A DNA stretch of 16,568 nt from Globomyces pollinis-pini (GCA_025399215.1 MU621446.1:1-16568), one strand, 5' to 3'. Counted from the stretch's first letter, positions 1 through 9,829 are shown. Numbers and translations: made by a program. The notes: a model not told the origin generated them from the letters alone.

Positions 1-1647
1 GCATTTCGAACCTTGAATGGTGTTCCAATCATCAACAGCAAGTAATACGTAAATATTAACATGTGCAGTATTGCTTTCCATGCTCAAAATGGACGACTTA
101 TTGTTATGGACTTTGCTGATGTGAACACAGAAGGTAGTGAGATCAGAGAAAGCCAAATATCACATGCACATGCAGCAATCAAGGTTAGCCTTGAACAAGC
201 AACTCAAATTGCCTCGAAAAGATATCATGCGCCTTTAGATAATCAATTTAAACCACAGTTGGTAAGTTACAGGCTCTTTTATAATCGACTAGGTATATAT
301 CCAAAAGAAGAATGGACAAATGGCGTCAGCTCATCTCATCCAATTACGTGACGATCAGAAACATATCTGGTGTCGTGTAGCGCTTGATGTGACCAATGGT
401 GAAATATTAGAATACGTTAATTATGTCAACACCTTCTCCTACCAAGCCATTGAACTTCCAAAGGACAATCCTAAAGATGGATTTAAATTTATCGTCAACC
501 CTGAAAGAAAACCAGCATCTCCGTTTGGATGGGTCACTGGCAAGGAAACAGATGGAAACAATGCAAGAATCGTCCACAAAGATAAAACTCTTACTTTCAA
601 TGATAAGAAGGGATTCAAATATCCTTGGCAGGCTAAATTACCTCCTAATGACGCAGCCAATGTAAAGGCTTCAATGGTCAATGCTTTCTATGGTAATCCT
701 ATTTCCAGCTTATTTCTAGTTGTCAATCGAATGCATGATATTAGTTATGCGTTTGGGTTTGACGAAAAAAATGGAAATTTCCAAAACAAAAATGGAAAGC
801 CAGGTGGTAAACCAGGTGATCCTGTGAATGTCATCGTTCAAGATTCAACTGGTGTGAACAATGCTAATTTTGCTACTCCTCCAGATGGCCAGAAACCACG
901 AATGAGATTATACTTGTTCAATAATCCTGCAAATGTTGATAGTGCTTTGGCGAATGATGTGATTATTCATGAATATGGTCATGGAATTTCAAACCGATTA
1001 ACTGGTGGTTCTCATCAAGGAAATTGTTTAATGACTTTGGAGAGTGGTGGTATGGGAGAAGGATGGAGTGACGCTTTTGCATTTATGTTGGAAAGAAAGG
1101 CCACTGATAAACCAAATACCAATTTCATCATGGGACGTTATGTAACTGGAGGAAAAGGAATTCGTAGCCATCCATACTCTACTAATTTACAAACCAATCC
1201 ATTGAAATGTAATATCAAATGTTTTGTCTTACTTTTTTAGACAGCAGTTTAAACAAACTCAACCAAGTACATGCGATTGGTACTGTCTGGGCCACAATCT
1301 TATATGAATTGCTGTCCGATTTGACTTTAAAATATGGATTTAACAGAAACTGGGATAATGCAAACTTAAAAGCTGGAAACATTGTAGCTTTGCGATTAAT
1401 GATGGGTGGATTGAAACTACAACCATGTAACCCGACATTATTACAAGCTCGAGATGCCATTATTAAAGCTGATGCTGCCACTTACAAAGGAAAGTACCAT
1501 TGTAATATATGGAAGGCATTTGCTAAGAGAGGAATGGGTGTGAAGGCCAAGAAAAATGGAAATACCTATACCGATGATGGTACTATCCCTGCTAAATGCA
1601 GAAAAGCCGTCAAACCTGGGAAACCGGTCAAGAAATTCATTCGTTAA
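1..1647 (+). CDS. M36 fungalysin-type secreted metalloprotease, 5' end beyond window
   Basis: Extracellular zinc endopeptidase of family M36, made as a pre-pro-enzyme; 518 residues are present. Exons are 1-41, 69-261, 293-1208 and 1241-1647, separated by GT-AG introns of 27, 31 and 32 bp. Removing them restores family-like stretches at each junction, for example NSNIAFHAQNG at the first and NPLKYSSLNK at the third. The first two exons are propeptide (FTP-like). The catalytic core has HEYGHGISNRLTGG (zinc ligands H304 and H308, catalytic E305, counted from the window edge) and GGMGEGWSD, whose E334 lies 30 residues after the first histidine, the M36 spacing. The C-terminal helical region ends CRKAVKPGKPVKKFIR. 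The signal peptide and roughly 100 N-terminal residues lie upstream of the window. No catalytic residue is missing. In chytrid parasites this family is expanded and degrades host protein; that role here is inference. Confidence 0.93.
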
Positions 1648-1651
1648 TAAA
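1646..1651 (+). terminator. AATAAA polyadenylation signal overlapping the fungalysin stop codon
   Basis: AATAAA uses the last two bases of the TAA stop (1645-1647). Cleavage would leave a 3' UTR of only about 10-30 nt. The same arrangement is seen at 5180-5185. Confidence 0.5.
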
Positions 1652-2296
1652 GAATGAAGCATTTTATGAATTCATAAGGTTCTTTGAAGTATTATGCAAT
1701 GTTTGCAAGAATCTCTCCTAACCCTTTATTTTCAATCTAATCCACACGTGGGAAGCCAAGGGATGAGTGTCATTTAGTACAGAACAGGGGAAAGATCAAG
1801 ACACCGTTCTTGATCATATCAGGAATCCTATCTATGGTTTCTCCATTCATTCATCTATCCATCTCTTTTGGTGTTTTTTTCAAATAAACCGGCAATATAA
1901 ATCAGCTTTTTTTAAACCCAGTTTGAAAGTTTTGGTTTCACATGTCATTTCAGTGGAGATTACCGTTTATTCATTGCTGGATTTGAATCAATTATTGTTA
2001 TTTGTATCGCTTAAAGTAGTTTCCCGATTTCTTTAGTCTCTATATCTTTTTGTCTCTACTACAACTTTGTCTTTAAAAGTCAATTCAATGGATTGATGTT
2101 GGGTTAGAGAGTAGCTTCTAGTACACTCCCATAAATCCTGGCAATATTATTCCATTATCATTCAAAATCATTTACATCAATGAAGATATTGGGTCCCATT
2201 CACACTAACGGTGGATTTTCCTTTTCGCCCCTTTTTTTACAGGGATCTCTTTCCAAGGGATCTAGAGTCAAGGACAGTGCGGGATTATTTTGAATG
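1648..2296. other. Intergenic region without a recognisable gene
   Basis: About 650 bp of AT-rich sequence. The open frames at 1767-2036 and 2211-2468 have low-complexity, non-protein-like translations, and the second runs into the next gene in another frame. It holds one short hairpin (1794-1815), a direct repeat AGGGATCT at 2241-2248 and 2256-2263, and pyrimidine-rich stretches near 2220-2240. No tRNA or rRNA was seen. Confidence 0.6.
1794..1815. repeat. Short inverted repeat (8-bp arms, 6-nt loop)
   Basis: GATCAAGA (1794-1801) is followed by the loop CACCGT and the exact reverse complement TCTTGATC (1808-1815). It lies about 150 bp downstream of the fungalysin stop. It could be a 3'-end structure, a dimeric protein site or chance. 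Confidence 0.35.
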
Positions 2297-2304
2297 TATA
2301 AAAT
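2297..2304 (+). promoter_or_regulatory. TATA box of the secreted orphan gene
   Basis: TATAAAAT lies 38 bp upstream of the chosen ATG at 2335. A start site about 30 bp downstream would fall near 2327. That is after the upstream in-frame ATGs at 2305 and 2317, which supports 2335 as the start and implies a very short 5' UTR. Confidence 0.5.
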
Positions 2305-2334
2305 ATGCAACAAAGGATGATAGAATCCTTCAAA

Positions 2335-3555
2335 ATGAAATCATTTCTACTATTAAACGTCGTATTTGCATCTTTACAAACCTTTTCCAGTTTGTTACTC
2401 CCAAATCAATTACCTCTTGCTGCATCAACCACGTCAAATTCATTGCTAGTTGCTTCCCAAGCAGATGATATCACTGCCACTTCATATCAAGTATCCAAAT
2501 ATGATTTGGCCACAAAATTGATTTGGAAACAAACAATTCCATCATTTGCTAAAACGGGGTTTAATAGGCCAGTAGATGTTCAAGAAGTTGGGCAAAATTG
2601 TATAGCATTTGGTGTTGAAATGGAAAACTCATCATATCAAGCTAACATACATATTCTTTCTGCCACAAATGGGACTATTATAAAAAGATTTGGCATTGAA
2701 ACTCCAAAAATCTTTGAACCATCATTGAATAGAACCGTGTCAGTCATATCAGGATCAAAATTATTGACATCTCCAACCACTAACACTATCTATATACTCA
2801 TCACCAGTTTAATGAATCTTGATCGAGCCGCTTATGGCTACACCATTGTCAAATTAGATTTAAAAGAATTAAAAATCGAATGGAATGTGAATTATCAATC
2901 AAAATTACCAGATGGTGGTAGTCTTGAAGACGCTATTGAAAAGGACGGTCAATTATGGGTAGTTGGAGGAGCTGGTATCATTCGAATCGATTCCAAAACA
3001 AGTGCAATCACTGAAGTAACACAATCCGATATTACCAATCCATATCGCGTCGTAGATCATAATACCTTCATCACCATCAGTAATTTCTCTACAGCAGCTG
3101 CATACACACCTATGATGGAGTTGAAATGGGTTTCGGATAAGGCCGGGTTTATGCAGAGAAATGCGAAAGAGTTATGGTATTCAAAGACGAATGCGCTCTC
3201 AGGGAACCCCGCAGATTGGACGGTGAAAATTGGTATGTTATCCCAAACTGGTAAAAACAAATGGGAAATCGAATACAAGAGTATCGAAGGTGTTCAAGAA
3301 TATGGCTTTGCACCTAAAGGATCAAGCGCTTATATTCTGATTGCAGGTAAAACCAAATACGGTTGTGTACTCGGTAAATTTTTCTGTAAATGGAAAAAAG
3401 ATAGTCGCTTGGTATTGGTAAATGAGAATGGTAAGATTGTATCTGAAAATGTGGATACAAGTGGGACATTGGGGCCACATTTGTTTGCCTGGACTGAAGG
3501 TCATTACTGGGCTCTTGATTTGAATGGAAATGTCGTTTCTTGGACTGAAATCTAA
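2335..3555 (+). CDS. Secreted protein of unknown function, possibly beta-propeller-like
   Basis: Intronless gene, 406 residues from ATG 2335. This start is preferred over in-frame ATGs at 2305 and 2317 because it gives a clean signal peptide (MKSFLLLNVVFASLQTFSS), has A at -3, and fits the TATA box at 2297. The mature chain is rich in alternating hydrophobic beta-strand patterns with repeated units of the kind 'KYDLATKLIWK', 'VKLDLKELKIEWN' and 'IIRIDSKTSAITEV', which resemble blades of PQQ/WD-type propellers. There are several N-glycosylation sequons (for example NSS, NGT, NRT, NFS), only three cysteines (one in the central part, two near residues 345-355), no membrane segment after the signal peptide and no ER-retention tail (it ends SWTEI). 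It is probably extracellular. I do not recognise the family; the propeller is an inference from strand periodicity. Confidence 0.8.
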   Translation: MKSFLLLNVVFASLQTFSSLLLPNQLPLAASTTSNSLLVASQADDITATSYQVSKYDLATKLIWKQTIPSFAKTGFNRPVDVQEVGQNCIAFGVEMENSSYQANIHILSATNGTIIKRFGIETPKIFEPSLNRTVSVISGSKLLTSPTTNTIYILITSLMNLDRAAYGYTIVKLDLKELKIEWNVNYQSKLPDGGSLEDAIEKDGQLWVVGGAGIIRIDSKTSAITEVTQSDITNPYRVVDHNTFITISNFSTAAAYTPMMELKWVSDKAGFMQRNAKELWYSKTNALSGNPADWTVKIGMLSQTGKNKWEIEYKSIEGVQEYGFAPKGSSAYILIAGKTKYGCVLGKFFCKWKKDSRLVLVNENGKIVSENVDTSGTLGPHLFAWTEGHYWALDLNGNVVSWTEI

Positions 3556-3594
3556 ACAAATATCATTTCAAATAACCTAAACTTATTTTGATTC

Positions 3595-3600
3595 AATAAA
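3595..3600 (+). terminator. AATAAA polyadenylation signal of the secreted orphan
   Basis: AATAAA begins 40 bp downstream of the stop codon (3553-3555), in an AT-rich tail, ahead of the next promoter. Confidence 0.5.
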
Positions 3601-3661
3601 CATATTCAGTATCTTGAAAAGAAATTTTAGAACTTAATTTGATTTGACTGTCTGTATAAAA

Positions 3662-3705
3662 TCACGTAATATGTTTTCAAATATTCCATGACGTGACTAT
3701 AAAAA
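3662..3705 (+). promoter_or_regulatory. Promoter of 7-TM gene A: two bZIP-like sites and a TATA box
   Basis: TCACGTAA (3662-3669) and TGACGTGA (3689-3696) are oppositely oriented CRE/ATF-like half-palindromes. The second is directly followed by TATAAAAA (3698-3705), 40 bp upstream of the ATG at 3738. An ACGCGA motif sits at 3715-3720. A related TGACGCGA (minus strand, 5591-5598) precedes the paralogue. Factor identity is inference. Confidence 0.45.
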
Positions 3706-3737
3706 TCTTCAGAAACGCGATAGAGTCAGTTAGCTAC

Positions 3738-5184
3738 ATGTTCAAATTTCTAATATTTACATTCAAAATCACTAACGCACAAATCGTATTCCAATCCACG
3801 TGGAAATATACAGAATGTCAAGGTCTACCTATAACTATGCAGATATTTAACGAAACAAACCCAACTCAGATATATACAGATGTGAATGAATTGATAGTCT
3901 TACCAGTATGTGCTTCAGATCCTATTCCAATGGATACTGGATGTTGTATTTCTACCTTGACAAATGCATATACATATCAATCTTTCACATTTCAATATAT
4001 TGACGAAAATAATAGAATCATATTTCCGAAATCTGCTTTGAATGGGTTGTATTGTCATTTGGAGTATGAAATAGATGGATTCTACCCAAACTATTTACTT
4101 GCATCTTCTCAATGTGTAGAAAAATTGACATGTTCAAAAGAAGGCATGTTATCTATTTATGCTGATGATGAATGTCAAGATGCACTGGAATCTTATGAAT
4201 TGATTGATAAACCAATCGAGTTTATAAACTCATCAATAGGAATAATTAATGCCAGTCTATATCGAATTGATAACACAAACGAATTATTCGATATTCAATG
4301 GACAGCTTATCATCCTGGTACTATCCTAGTTCCTAATTTCCAATCGCCAATGGAAATCATTGCTCTCATTTGTACCATCTTTTCTACTCTCACGTCCGCT
4401 TACTCGATCTACCATTATGGAAGCCATTATCAACTCAAGAAAAGATGGAATTCATTAAATAATATGCTCATTCATATCTGTTGGTTCTGCAGTTGTATAC
4501 TTTATATTGTAATATTCCTAACCTAATTGAATATAGTTCTATTGGTGTATCGCTTATGAATTTGAATTCCAATACTTGATTGTACTAGAATGCTACGGTA
4601 TACTCATCAACATTGCAACTTTACTAACCGCATATGATACTTTATTAACAATCCTACACTTTTTTCACATCAACTCTAAAGTTAAGACAAATGCAATTTC
4701 TATTTTACTAGTTATGGTACATATAGGATTAGCAGGTACAAATTATATCTTGTATGTGATTGGCTCGGCTGATATTGATGAAAATATAAGATTGTGGGCA
4801 ATGGCAGTTCCGATTTGGAATTATATACTTCATATCATGAATACATTTCCACCGATATATATGCTCTTGATGTACAGTCGTATCTTATCCATGAAAACCG
4901 AACTATCAGTTCAAACTAGTTTATATACGATTTTGAAAAAGAATATGTATCTAACATTGGCGATATTTGGGCAATTGATCAATTTTGGAACATACTGCTT
5001 ACTGACTTATATTGCTAGTTATACTCAATTATTGGGTAATGAACGGAATGTGATGGCGAATACATTGATGATATTGTGTTGTCAAGTCATTCATTCATTG
5101 ATTAATGGGGCTTTAATGGAACAATTAAGGATGGTCAGTAAAACATTTCAAAGTACCGTTCAAAGTTCTAAAACTAGAAAATAA
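3738..5184 (+). CDS. Seven-transmembrane receptor-like protein A with eight-cysteine ectodomain
   Basis: 472 residues from exons 3738-4508 and 4537-5184, joined across a 28-bp GT-AG intron (4509-4536, phase 0, with CTAAC). ATG 3738 is the first ATG in frame and starts a signal peptide (MFKFLIFTFKITNA). Residues 15-205 form an extracellular domain with eight cysteines (27, 58, 69, 70, 106, 126, 132, 146) and N-glycosylation sequons. About seven hydrophobic helices follow: 206-227, 243-264, 270-297, 307-330, 340-368, 388-412 and 422-446. Basic residues in the first loop (YQLKKRWNSL) and the C-terminal tail (SSKTRK) put the N-terminus outside by the positive-inside rule. The topology is that of a GPCR with a Cys-rich ectodomain, but I see no class A/B/C/F signature such as DRY or NPxxY. 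Ligand and signalling are unknown. The neighbour at 5652 is a tandem paralogue. Confidence 0.82.
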
Positions 5185-5185
5185 A
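5180..5185 (+). terminator. AATAAA polyadenylation signal containing the stop codon of 7-TM gene A
   Basis: The TAA stop (5182-5184) lies inside AATAAA, an extreme form of the overlap seen at the end of the fungalysin gene. Confidence 0.45.
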
Positions 5186-5590
5186 GCATTTCGACTAACT
5201 TTTGTATTTTAATTATTGGACTGTCCAGACAGGTTTGATAGATGAGAAACCCATTTATAATGTGTCAGTTTATGATTTATAAGGTTGTTTTTGGTCAGCC
5301 ATGGTAAGATTTTTGCAATTTGTTGATACACAGTTGGACTTGTTATTTAAGTAGTTATATCAATAGGTATATCACCAATAAATTCGCATTCACATGTACA
5401 GGTGTCTCACTAGCAGTAAGTACATATAACAATCCCATTTAAAACTAACAAAGATTACCGAAGTGACAAATGTGAGTCTATGAAATGTATAGCTTTTCAT
5501 ATTATTACCACATAAAAACCTCTTAGATACAATCTATTTCTTGGTTTGAGTCACTGATTTGAAAATGATCAAAGAGAGCGATCATTGAAA
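5186..5590. other. Intergenic region between the 7-TM paralogues
   Basis: No gene or RNA is recognised. It contains a spaced inverted repeat, AATGATC (5564-5570) and GATCATT (5580-5586) around a 9-nt purine-rich spacer, about 70-90 bp upstream of the second paralogue. I see no obvious similarity to the region upstream of the first paralogue apart from short CGCG/ACGT-type motifs. Confidence 0.5.
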
Positions 5591-5616
5591 TCGCGTCATT
5601 CTGACAAAATACGCGC
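5591..5616 (+). promoter_or_regulatory. Putative CRE/MCB-like sites upstream of 7-TM gene B
   Basis: TCGCGTCA (5591-5598, TGACGCGA on the other strand) and ACGCGC (5611-5616) lie 35-60 bp upstream of ATG 5652. No good TATA box is present at -40, unlike gene A. Confidence 0.3.
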
Positions 5617-5651
5617 TTGACTTCACACAAGTTTGTTACCGTTTCAGTGGA

Positions 5652-7098
5652 ATGATAAGACCACTTTTATTACCACTACTAATAAGTGGTCAACTGGTAT
5701 TCCAATCAACGTGGAAATATACAGAATGCGAAGGTCCACCAATCACTATGCAGATATTCAATGAAACGAACCCAACTCAGATATACACTGATATAAATGA
5801 ACTCATCGTCTTACCCATTTGTGGTGCTAATCCAATATCAATTGACACTGGATGTTGCATAGAAAGTTTGAATTTAGCTTTCTCTTACTCATATTTTGCA
5901 TTCACGTTTCAATATATGGATGATATTAATGATGAACAATATCCAAAGGGGGCATTGAACAGCTTATATTGCCATTTGGAGTATGAGGTCGAAGGGTTAT
6001 ACCCAAACTACATTCTTGCCTCTTCCCAATGTACAGAACAATTCACCTGCTCATTAGATGGTAAATTAACAATTTATGCCGATGAAAACTGCCAAGAGCA
6101 AATTGAAAGTTATGAATTGAATTCAGCAACTCAAACTATTCAATCAACTACTATCGGAACATTTAATGGAAATATGTTTCGAGTTGGTCAAACTGATGAA
6201 CTATTCGCTATTCAATGGACAGCTTATCATCCTGGTACAATATTGCAACCCAATTTTAAATCACCAATGGAAGTGATTGCTTTGATTTGCATCATTACTT
6301 CTACATTTGGTACCATGTACTTTATGTATCAATATGGATCTAGTTATCAGCTTAATCGAAGATGGAATTCATTAAGCAATTTGATTATTCAATGGTGTTG
6401 GTTTTGTAGTGGAATTCTTTACACAGTAGGTGTCTATTTCTGATTAATACTAGTGCTATTGGTGCATCGCTTATGAATTCGCATTTCAGTATTTGATTGT
6501 ATATGAAGTGTATGGGATTTGTGGAAACATCGCAACTTTTCTTACCGCTCACGACACAGTGTTGACATTATTACATTTTTTTCATTTCACATCCTCATGG
6601 TCCAATAAAATTGCTACGATGCTACTCTTGGGAATCCATATTGGATTAGCTGGACCCAATTACATTCTCTATTTTACTGGAGCTCCAGAAGTTGATGAAA
6701 ATGTTCGAAATTGGACATATATGGTTCCAATATGGCATTATCTGCTTCATATATTGAACACATTTCCTCCTCTATACATGTTGGTCATGTATAGCAAAAT
6801 ACTCTCCCAGAAAACCAAATTAACGATCCCAAAGAGCCTATACGCGATCCTGTCCAGAAATATCAAACTAACTTTAGCTATTATTGCTCAGTTAGTGAAC
6901 TTTACTCTTTACTGTATTCTAACCTATGTTTCTACATACACACAAATATTGGGGAACGACAGGAATTTAATCGCCAATAATTTGATTATTCTATTCTGTC
7001 AAGTGACGCACTCATTAATAAATGGGATATTGATGGAGCAATTACGAGAAGTTTGTAAAACTTTCCATACAACTGTCCAAACGTCAAGAAAAGGATGA
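5652..7098 (+). CDS. Seven-transmembrane receptor-like protein B, tandem paralogue of A
   Basis: 472 residues from exons 5652-6425 and 6454-7098, with a 28-bp phase-0 intron (6426-6453) at the same place and of the same length as in copy A. A signal peptide (MIRPLLLPLLISG) is followed by the nearly identical block starting QLVFQSTWKYTEC. All eight ectodomain cysteines are kept (26, 57, 68, 69, 107, 127, 133, 147), with one two-residue insertion between Cys69 and Cys107. The juxtamembrane motif WTAYHPGTIL and the seven hydrophobic helices align throughout, including RWNSL, HIGLAGPNYILY and the NTFPP-to-MYS stretch. The first 45 mature residues are the most conserved. The Cys69-Cys107 loop and the region before WTAYHPG differ most. 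Both copies look intact and under constraint. Function is unknown; a sensory or adhesion receptor is inference from topology. Confidence 0.82.
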
Positions 7099-7273
7099 AT
7101 GTAATTGTAGGTAGATAACCTTCAGTTTTAATAGATCCAAACAAATAGATAAACTCAAATGTATTCCTTTAATTAATAAGTTTTCTAAACTGAGCAATAA
7201 GATAGATTGCAATGGTATTACGTTGAATTTATCAAAATACTTGCGTGGACAACGCAGATAAAAGTCAATGATT

Positions 7274-7282
7274 TATATAAAG
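7274..7282 (+). promoter_or_regulatory. TATA-like element upstream of BIR1
   Basis: TATATAAAG lies 98 bp upstream of ATG 7372. A 15-codon upstream ORF follows at 7283-7330. If this TATA box is used near its site the leader would be about 65 nt and the uORF would be mostly upstream of or at the transcript start. The rest of 7099-7371 shows nothing recognisable. Confidence 0.25.
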
Positions 7283-7371
7283 ATGTTACTTTTACCCTTT
7301 AATGTCCAACATAGACAAATCTTACCATAAAGTGTTCTGTATTTCTATGCGTTCTTTTTTTTGTATTTCAA

Positions 7372-9829
7372 ATGTCAATGGAATACATTGACGAGCGAGA
7401 AGAATCATTTAGAGCAAGCAAAGGAAAGAAAGCATACCCAAAGAAAACAGATCCATTTGAATCTCCAGAGTTTCTTGCTCGGGTAGGATTCTATCATACT
7501 CCAACACAAAAAGATCCTAAATGTGTTACTTGCTTCAAATGTCTTCAAAAATGTCCTTCCTTACCAAATAGAAATCCTTTAACTTTCCACCTATCCAATA
7601 ATCCTTGCACATTTGTGAATATGTGGGGTGGTGGTAATCCTGTGAATTTTAACTGTAGTGTCGGTTTCGGCAGATATTTCTTGGATGACAATAATTGAAG
7701 ATGCTGAACCTGTTGATCTAAAAAAGGCACTTCTTTCTACATTCCAAGGATCTGTGAAATGGCCATATGGTCCGAAACTAAGACAGAAACGACCAACTGC
7801 ACTTCAAGTTAAAGTACTGTGTGGTTAATGATGTAGATGGCAGAAGCTGGTTTCTGTTTTATGCCAATGACAAGTTCAGATGATCATGTTATTTGCCCTT
7901 TTTGTGAAGTGTCTTTAGATGGTTGGGAAAGTCATGATGATGTGGTGTAATTTAACCTTTTTAAATAATTATTATAGACATGAGCATTTAAAGAGAAATC
8001 CTAGTTGTTCTTTCTTCTTACTTGATCAATCAGTAATTCAAAATTTTATTAAGTGTTAGGAACCAATGACAGAATCTACATCATCTTCAAAGAAACCAAT
8101 CGTTAAGTCGACAGGGAGAGTAGCCGTAAAAGTAGTGCAGGAAGAAACTGAGATTGATAAATTTGCAAAAAAACAGAAGACAGTTAAAAAGCAAACAGAG
8201 AAGATTATGACCCGAAAGGTCGTAGAGTCTACTGCTGGAGTTAAAAAGAAGAGTCAATCGAAATCGAAAGTGGTTGTAAACTCTATTGTTTCATCTGAAG
8301 ATGAAGAGGAGCAGGAAGGAGAAGCCGCAGAAGCAGAAGAGTCCGATGATAAAGAACAAGATGATGAAGAATCAGACGAAGATGAAGCAGAAGATGTGGA
8401 CGAGGAAGAAGAAGACTGCTTAATTGACTCAAACTCTAACATAGTGGATATCCAAAAATTGATATCTTCCACTAAGCGCCAAAAGAAGCAAGAAGTTATC
8501 GTAACAGAGGAACCCAAAAAATCGACGAGAAGCCGTCGAAGCCCACCAGGAAAAAGAGCAATTCAGCAAGATAGTCAATTTACAATAGAATTACAAAAGA
8601 CCGAGGAAAAAGTTCCCAAAGGACGCAATAAAGGGAAACTGGCATTATTAGAGCAATCTGTATCAGAGACTGTAGAGAAAGTTCCATCTGCTTCCAAAAT
8701 AAGTAAGCAAAAGAAACCACCCACCACAGTTGAGCCACCAATTAAAAAGGCCCCAGTTAAAGAAGCGACAGAAGAAGTAGATGAAGAACCTGCACCGAAA
8801 CGAGTTAAAAGAGGCACTCGTCCTGCAACCAAATCATCTGAACAGCGCAATTTAGAGCCAGCGGAACACCAAATTGTTAAAGAAACAGTAAATATTCCCA
8901 AAGGAAAGAAAGCAAAGTCGAAAGTTACGCCCGAAGTGCATTCTGTTCAGAAACCTGTGTCTAGGCGAGGTAGACTAGCAATTGATTCTGAATCCTCCAA
9001 AAGTTCTGACCCAGAAGTCATAATGGAAAGTCAACCACAGCAAGAACCTGAACTAATTCCTCATAAGCGCACTCGTGGTGGGGCAAGAAAGGTTCAAAAT
9101 GTAGTTGAGGATGCTCCGCTGGTGAAGAAGATCCCAGTGAAGGCGAAACGAGGACGGCCGCCAGGTAAAGTAGCTGTAAAAAAAATGGTCGAAGTGATTG
9201 TGGAATCTGACATTAATTCCGAAGATGGGGGAATTGCAAATGCGGATCTACATGAACATGATGAAGAAACAGAAGTTGAAGAAAGTAATAATGAAACTGT
9301 AATAGATTATCCAGAAATCCTCAAAGATAATAAAAGAGGCAATGAACAAGGTGAGCAACAGGAAAGTGATGTAGAAATGGGAGAAATTGATGAATTTCAT
9401 CATTCCAATAGTCCTATTGGTAGTTTGAAAGACCGAAATAGTTTAAGCCTACAACCTGCAAAAACAATCAATGAAAACAAAATCAATCAAGTATCCTCAA
9501 ATCTTACTGATGGAAACCATTCCGATATGTACGAAAGTGAATCAATAGCAAGCGAATCCATAACTTCTACAGTCAACACGAAAAATATTGAGACAATCAA
9601 ATACATCAAGCCAGATATTCCGACAGTTAATTACAATAGCTTGTTGTCATCCTCGAACTTTTCCACGTTCAATTCCATCCTTGATAATTCCAAATTAACC
9701 AAGAATGACTTATTGGATTTATACAATGATAATAAGGATTTAACTGTACAAGACTTCATGTCATTATTGGCGCAGGAAACTACTAACCGGTTATATCATG
9801 TTTTTAAACAACATTTGGATTCAAACTAA
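7372..9829 (+). CDS. BIR1: Bir1/survivin-type chromosomal passenger protein, two BIR domains
   Basis: 781 residues in five exons: 7372-7633, 7659-7807, 7837-7946, 7978-8032 and 8060-9829. The introns are 25, 29, 31 and 27 bp. BIR repeat 1 (about residues 9-84) has SPEFLARVGFYHTP and C54-x2-C57, H73 and C79, but lacks the usual Trp and has shortened spacings. BIR repeat 2 (about 113-187) is canonical: MAEAGFCF, C157-x2-C160-x16-H177-x6-C184 and Trp167. The tail has an acidic stretch (about 272-313), Lys-rich blocks, an AT-hook-like RGRPPGK at 556-562 and a C-terminal segment (LTVQDFMSLLAQETTNRLYHV) like the region fungal Bir1 uses in the passenger complex. Known family role: chromosome segregation with Aurora kinase and INCENP. 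The last intron contains an in-frame stop, so this could be mis-annotated as two genes. Donor choice in intron 1 is uncertain (7628, 7631 or 7634, all in phase). Confidence 0.88.

Noticed and set aside
262..307. Alternative 46-bp or 49-bp version of fungalysin intron 2, ending at 307 or 310
   Set aside because: Both keep the frame, but only the acceptor at 292 retains the VYIQKKNG stretch that matches the family, and 31 bp fits the other introns.
1767..2036. Plus-strand ORF of 89 codons between the protease and the secreted orphan
   Set aside because: Low-complexity hydrophobic translation, no motif, no promoter or tiny-intron support; probably chance in AT-rich DNA.
2241..2263. Direct repeat AGGGATCT with 15-bp period
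   Set aside because: Only eight bases and two copies; too short to claim as an element.
2335..3555. EMC1 or PQQ-dehydrogenase homologue
   Set aside because: Strand-rich repeats look propeller-like, but there are no diagnostic PQQ residues, no C-terminal membrane helix and the protein is too short for EMC1.
3693..3737. GTG-initiated extension of 7-TM gene A
   Set aside because: A eukaryotic gene should start at ATG; the ATG at 3738 gives a good signal peptide that aligns with the paralogue and lies 40 bp after the TATA box.
8254..8517. Minus-strand ORF with a Ser-rich translation
   Set aside because: It is the antisense shadow of the acidic Asp/Glu repeat region of BIR1; GAA/GAT codons read backwards as Ser.
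8066..9829. Independent nuclear-protein gene starting at ATG 8066
   Set aside because: The frame joins the BIR exons exactly across a 27-bp intron, and a BIR-plus-charged-tail layout is the known form of fungal Bir1.
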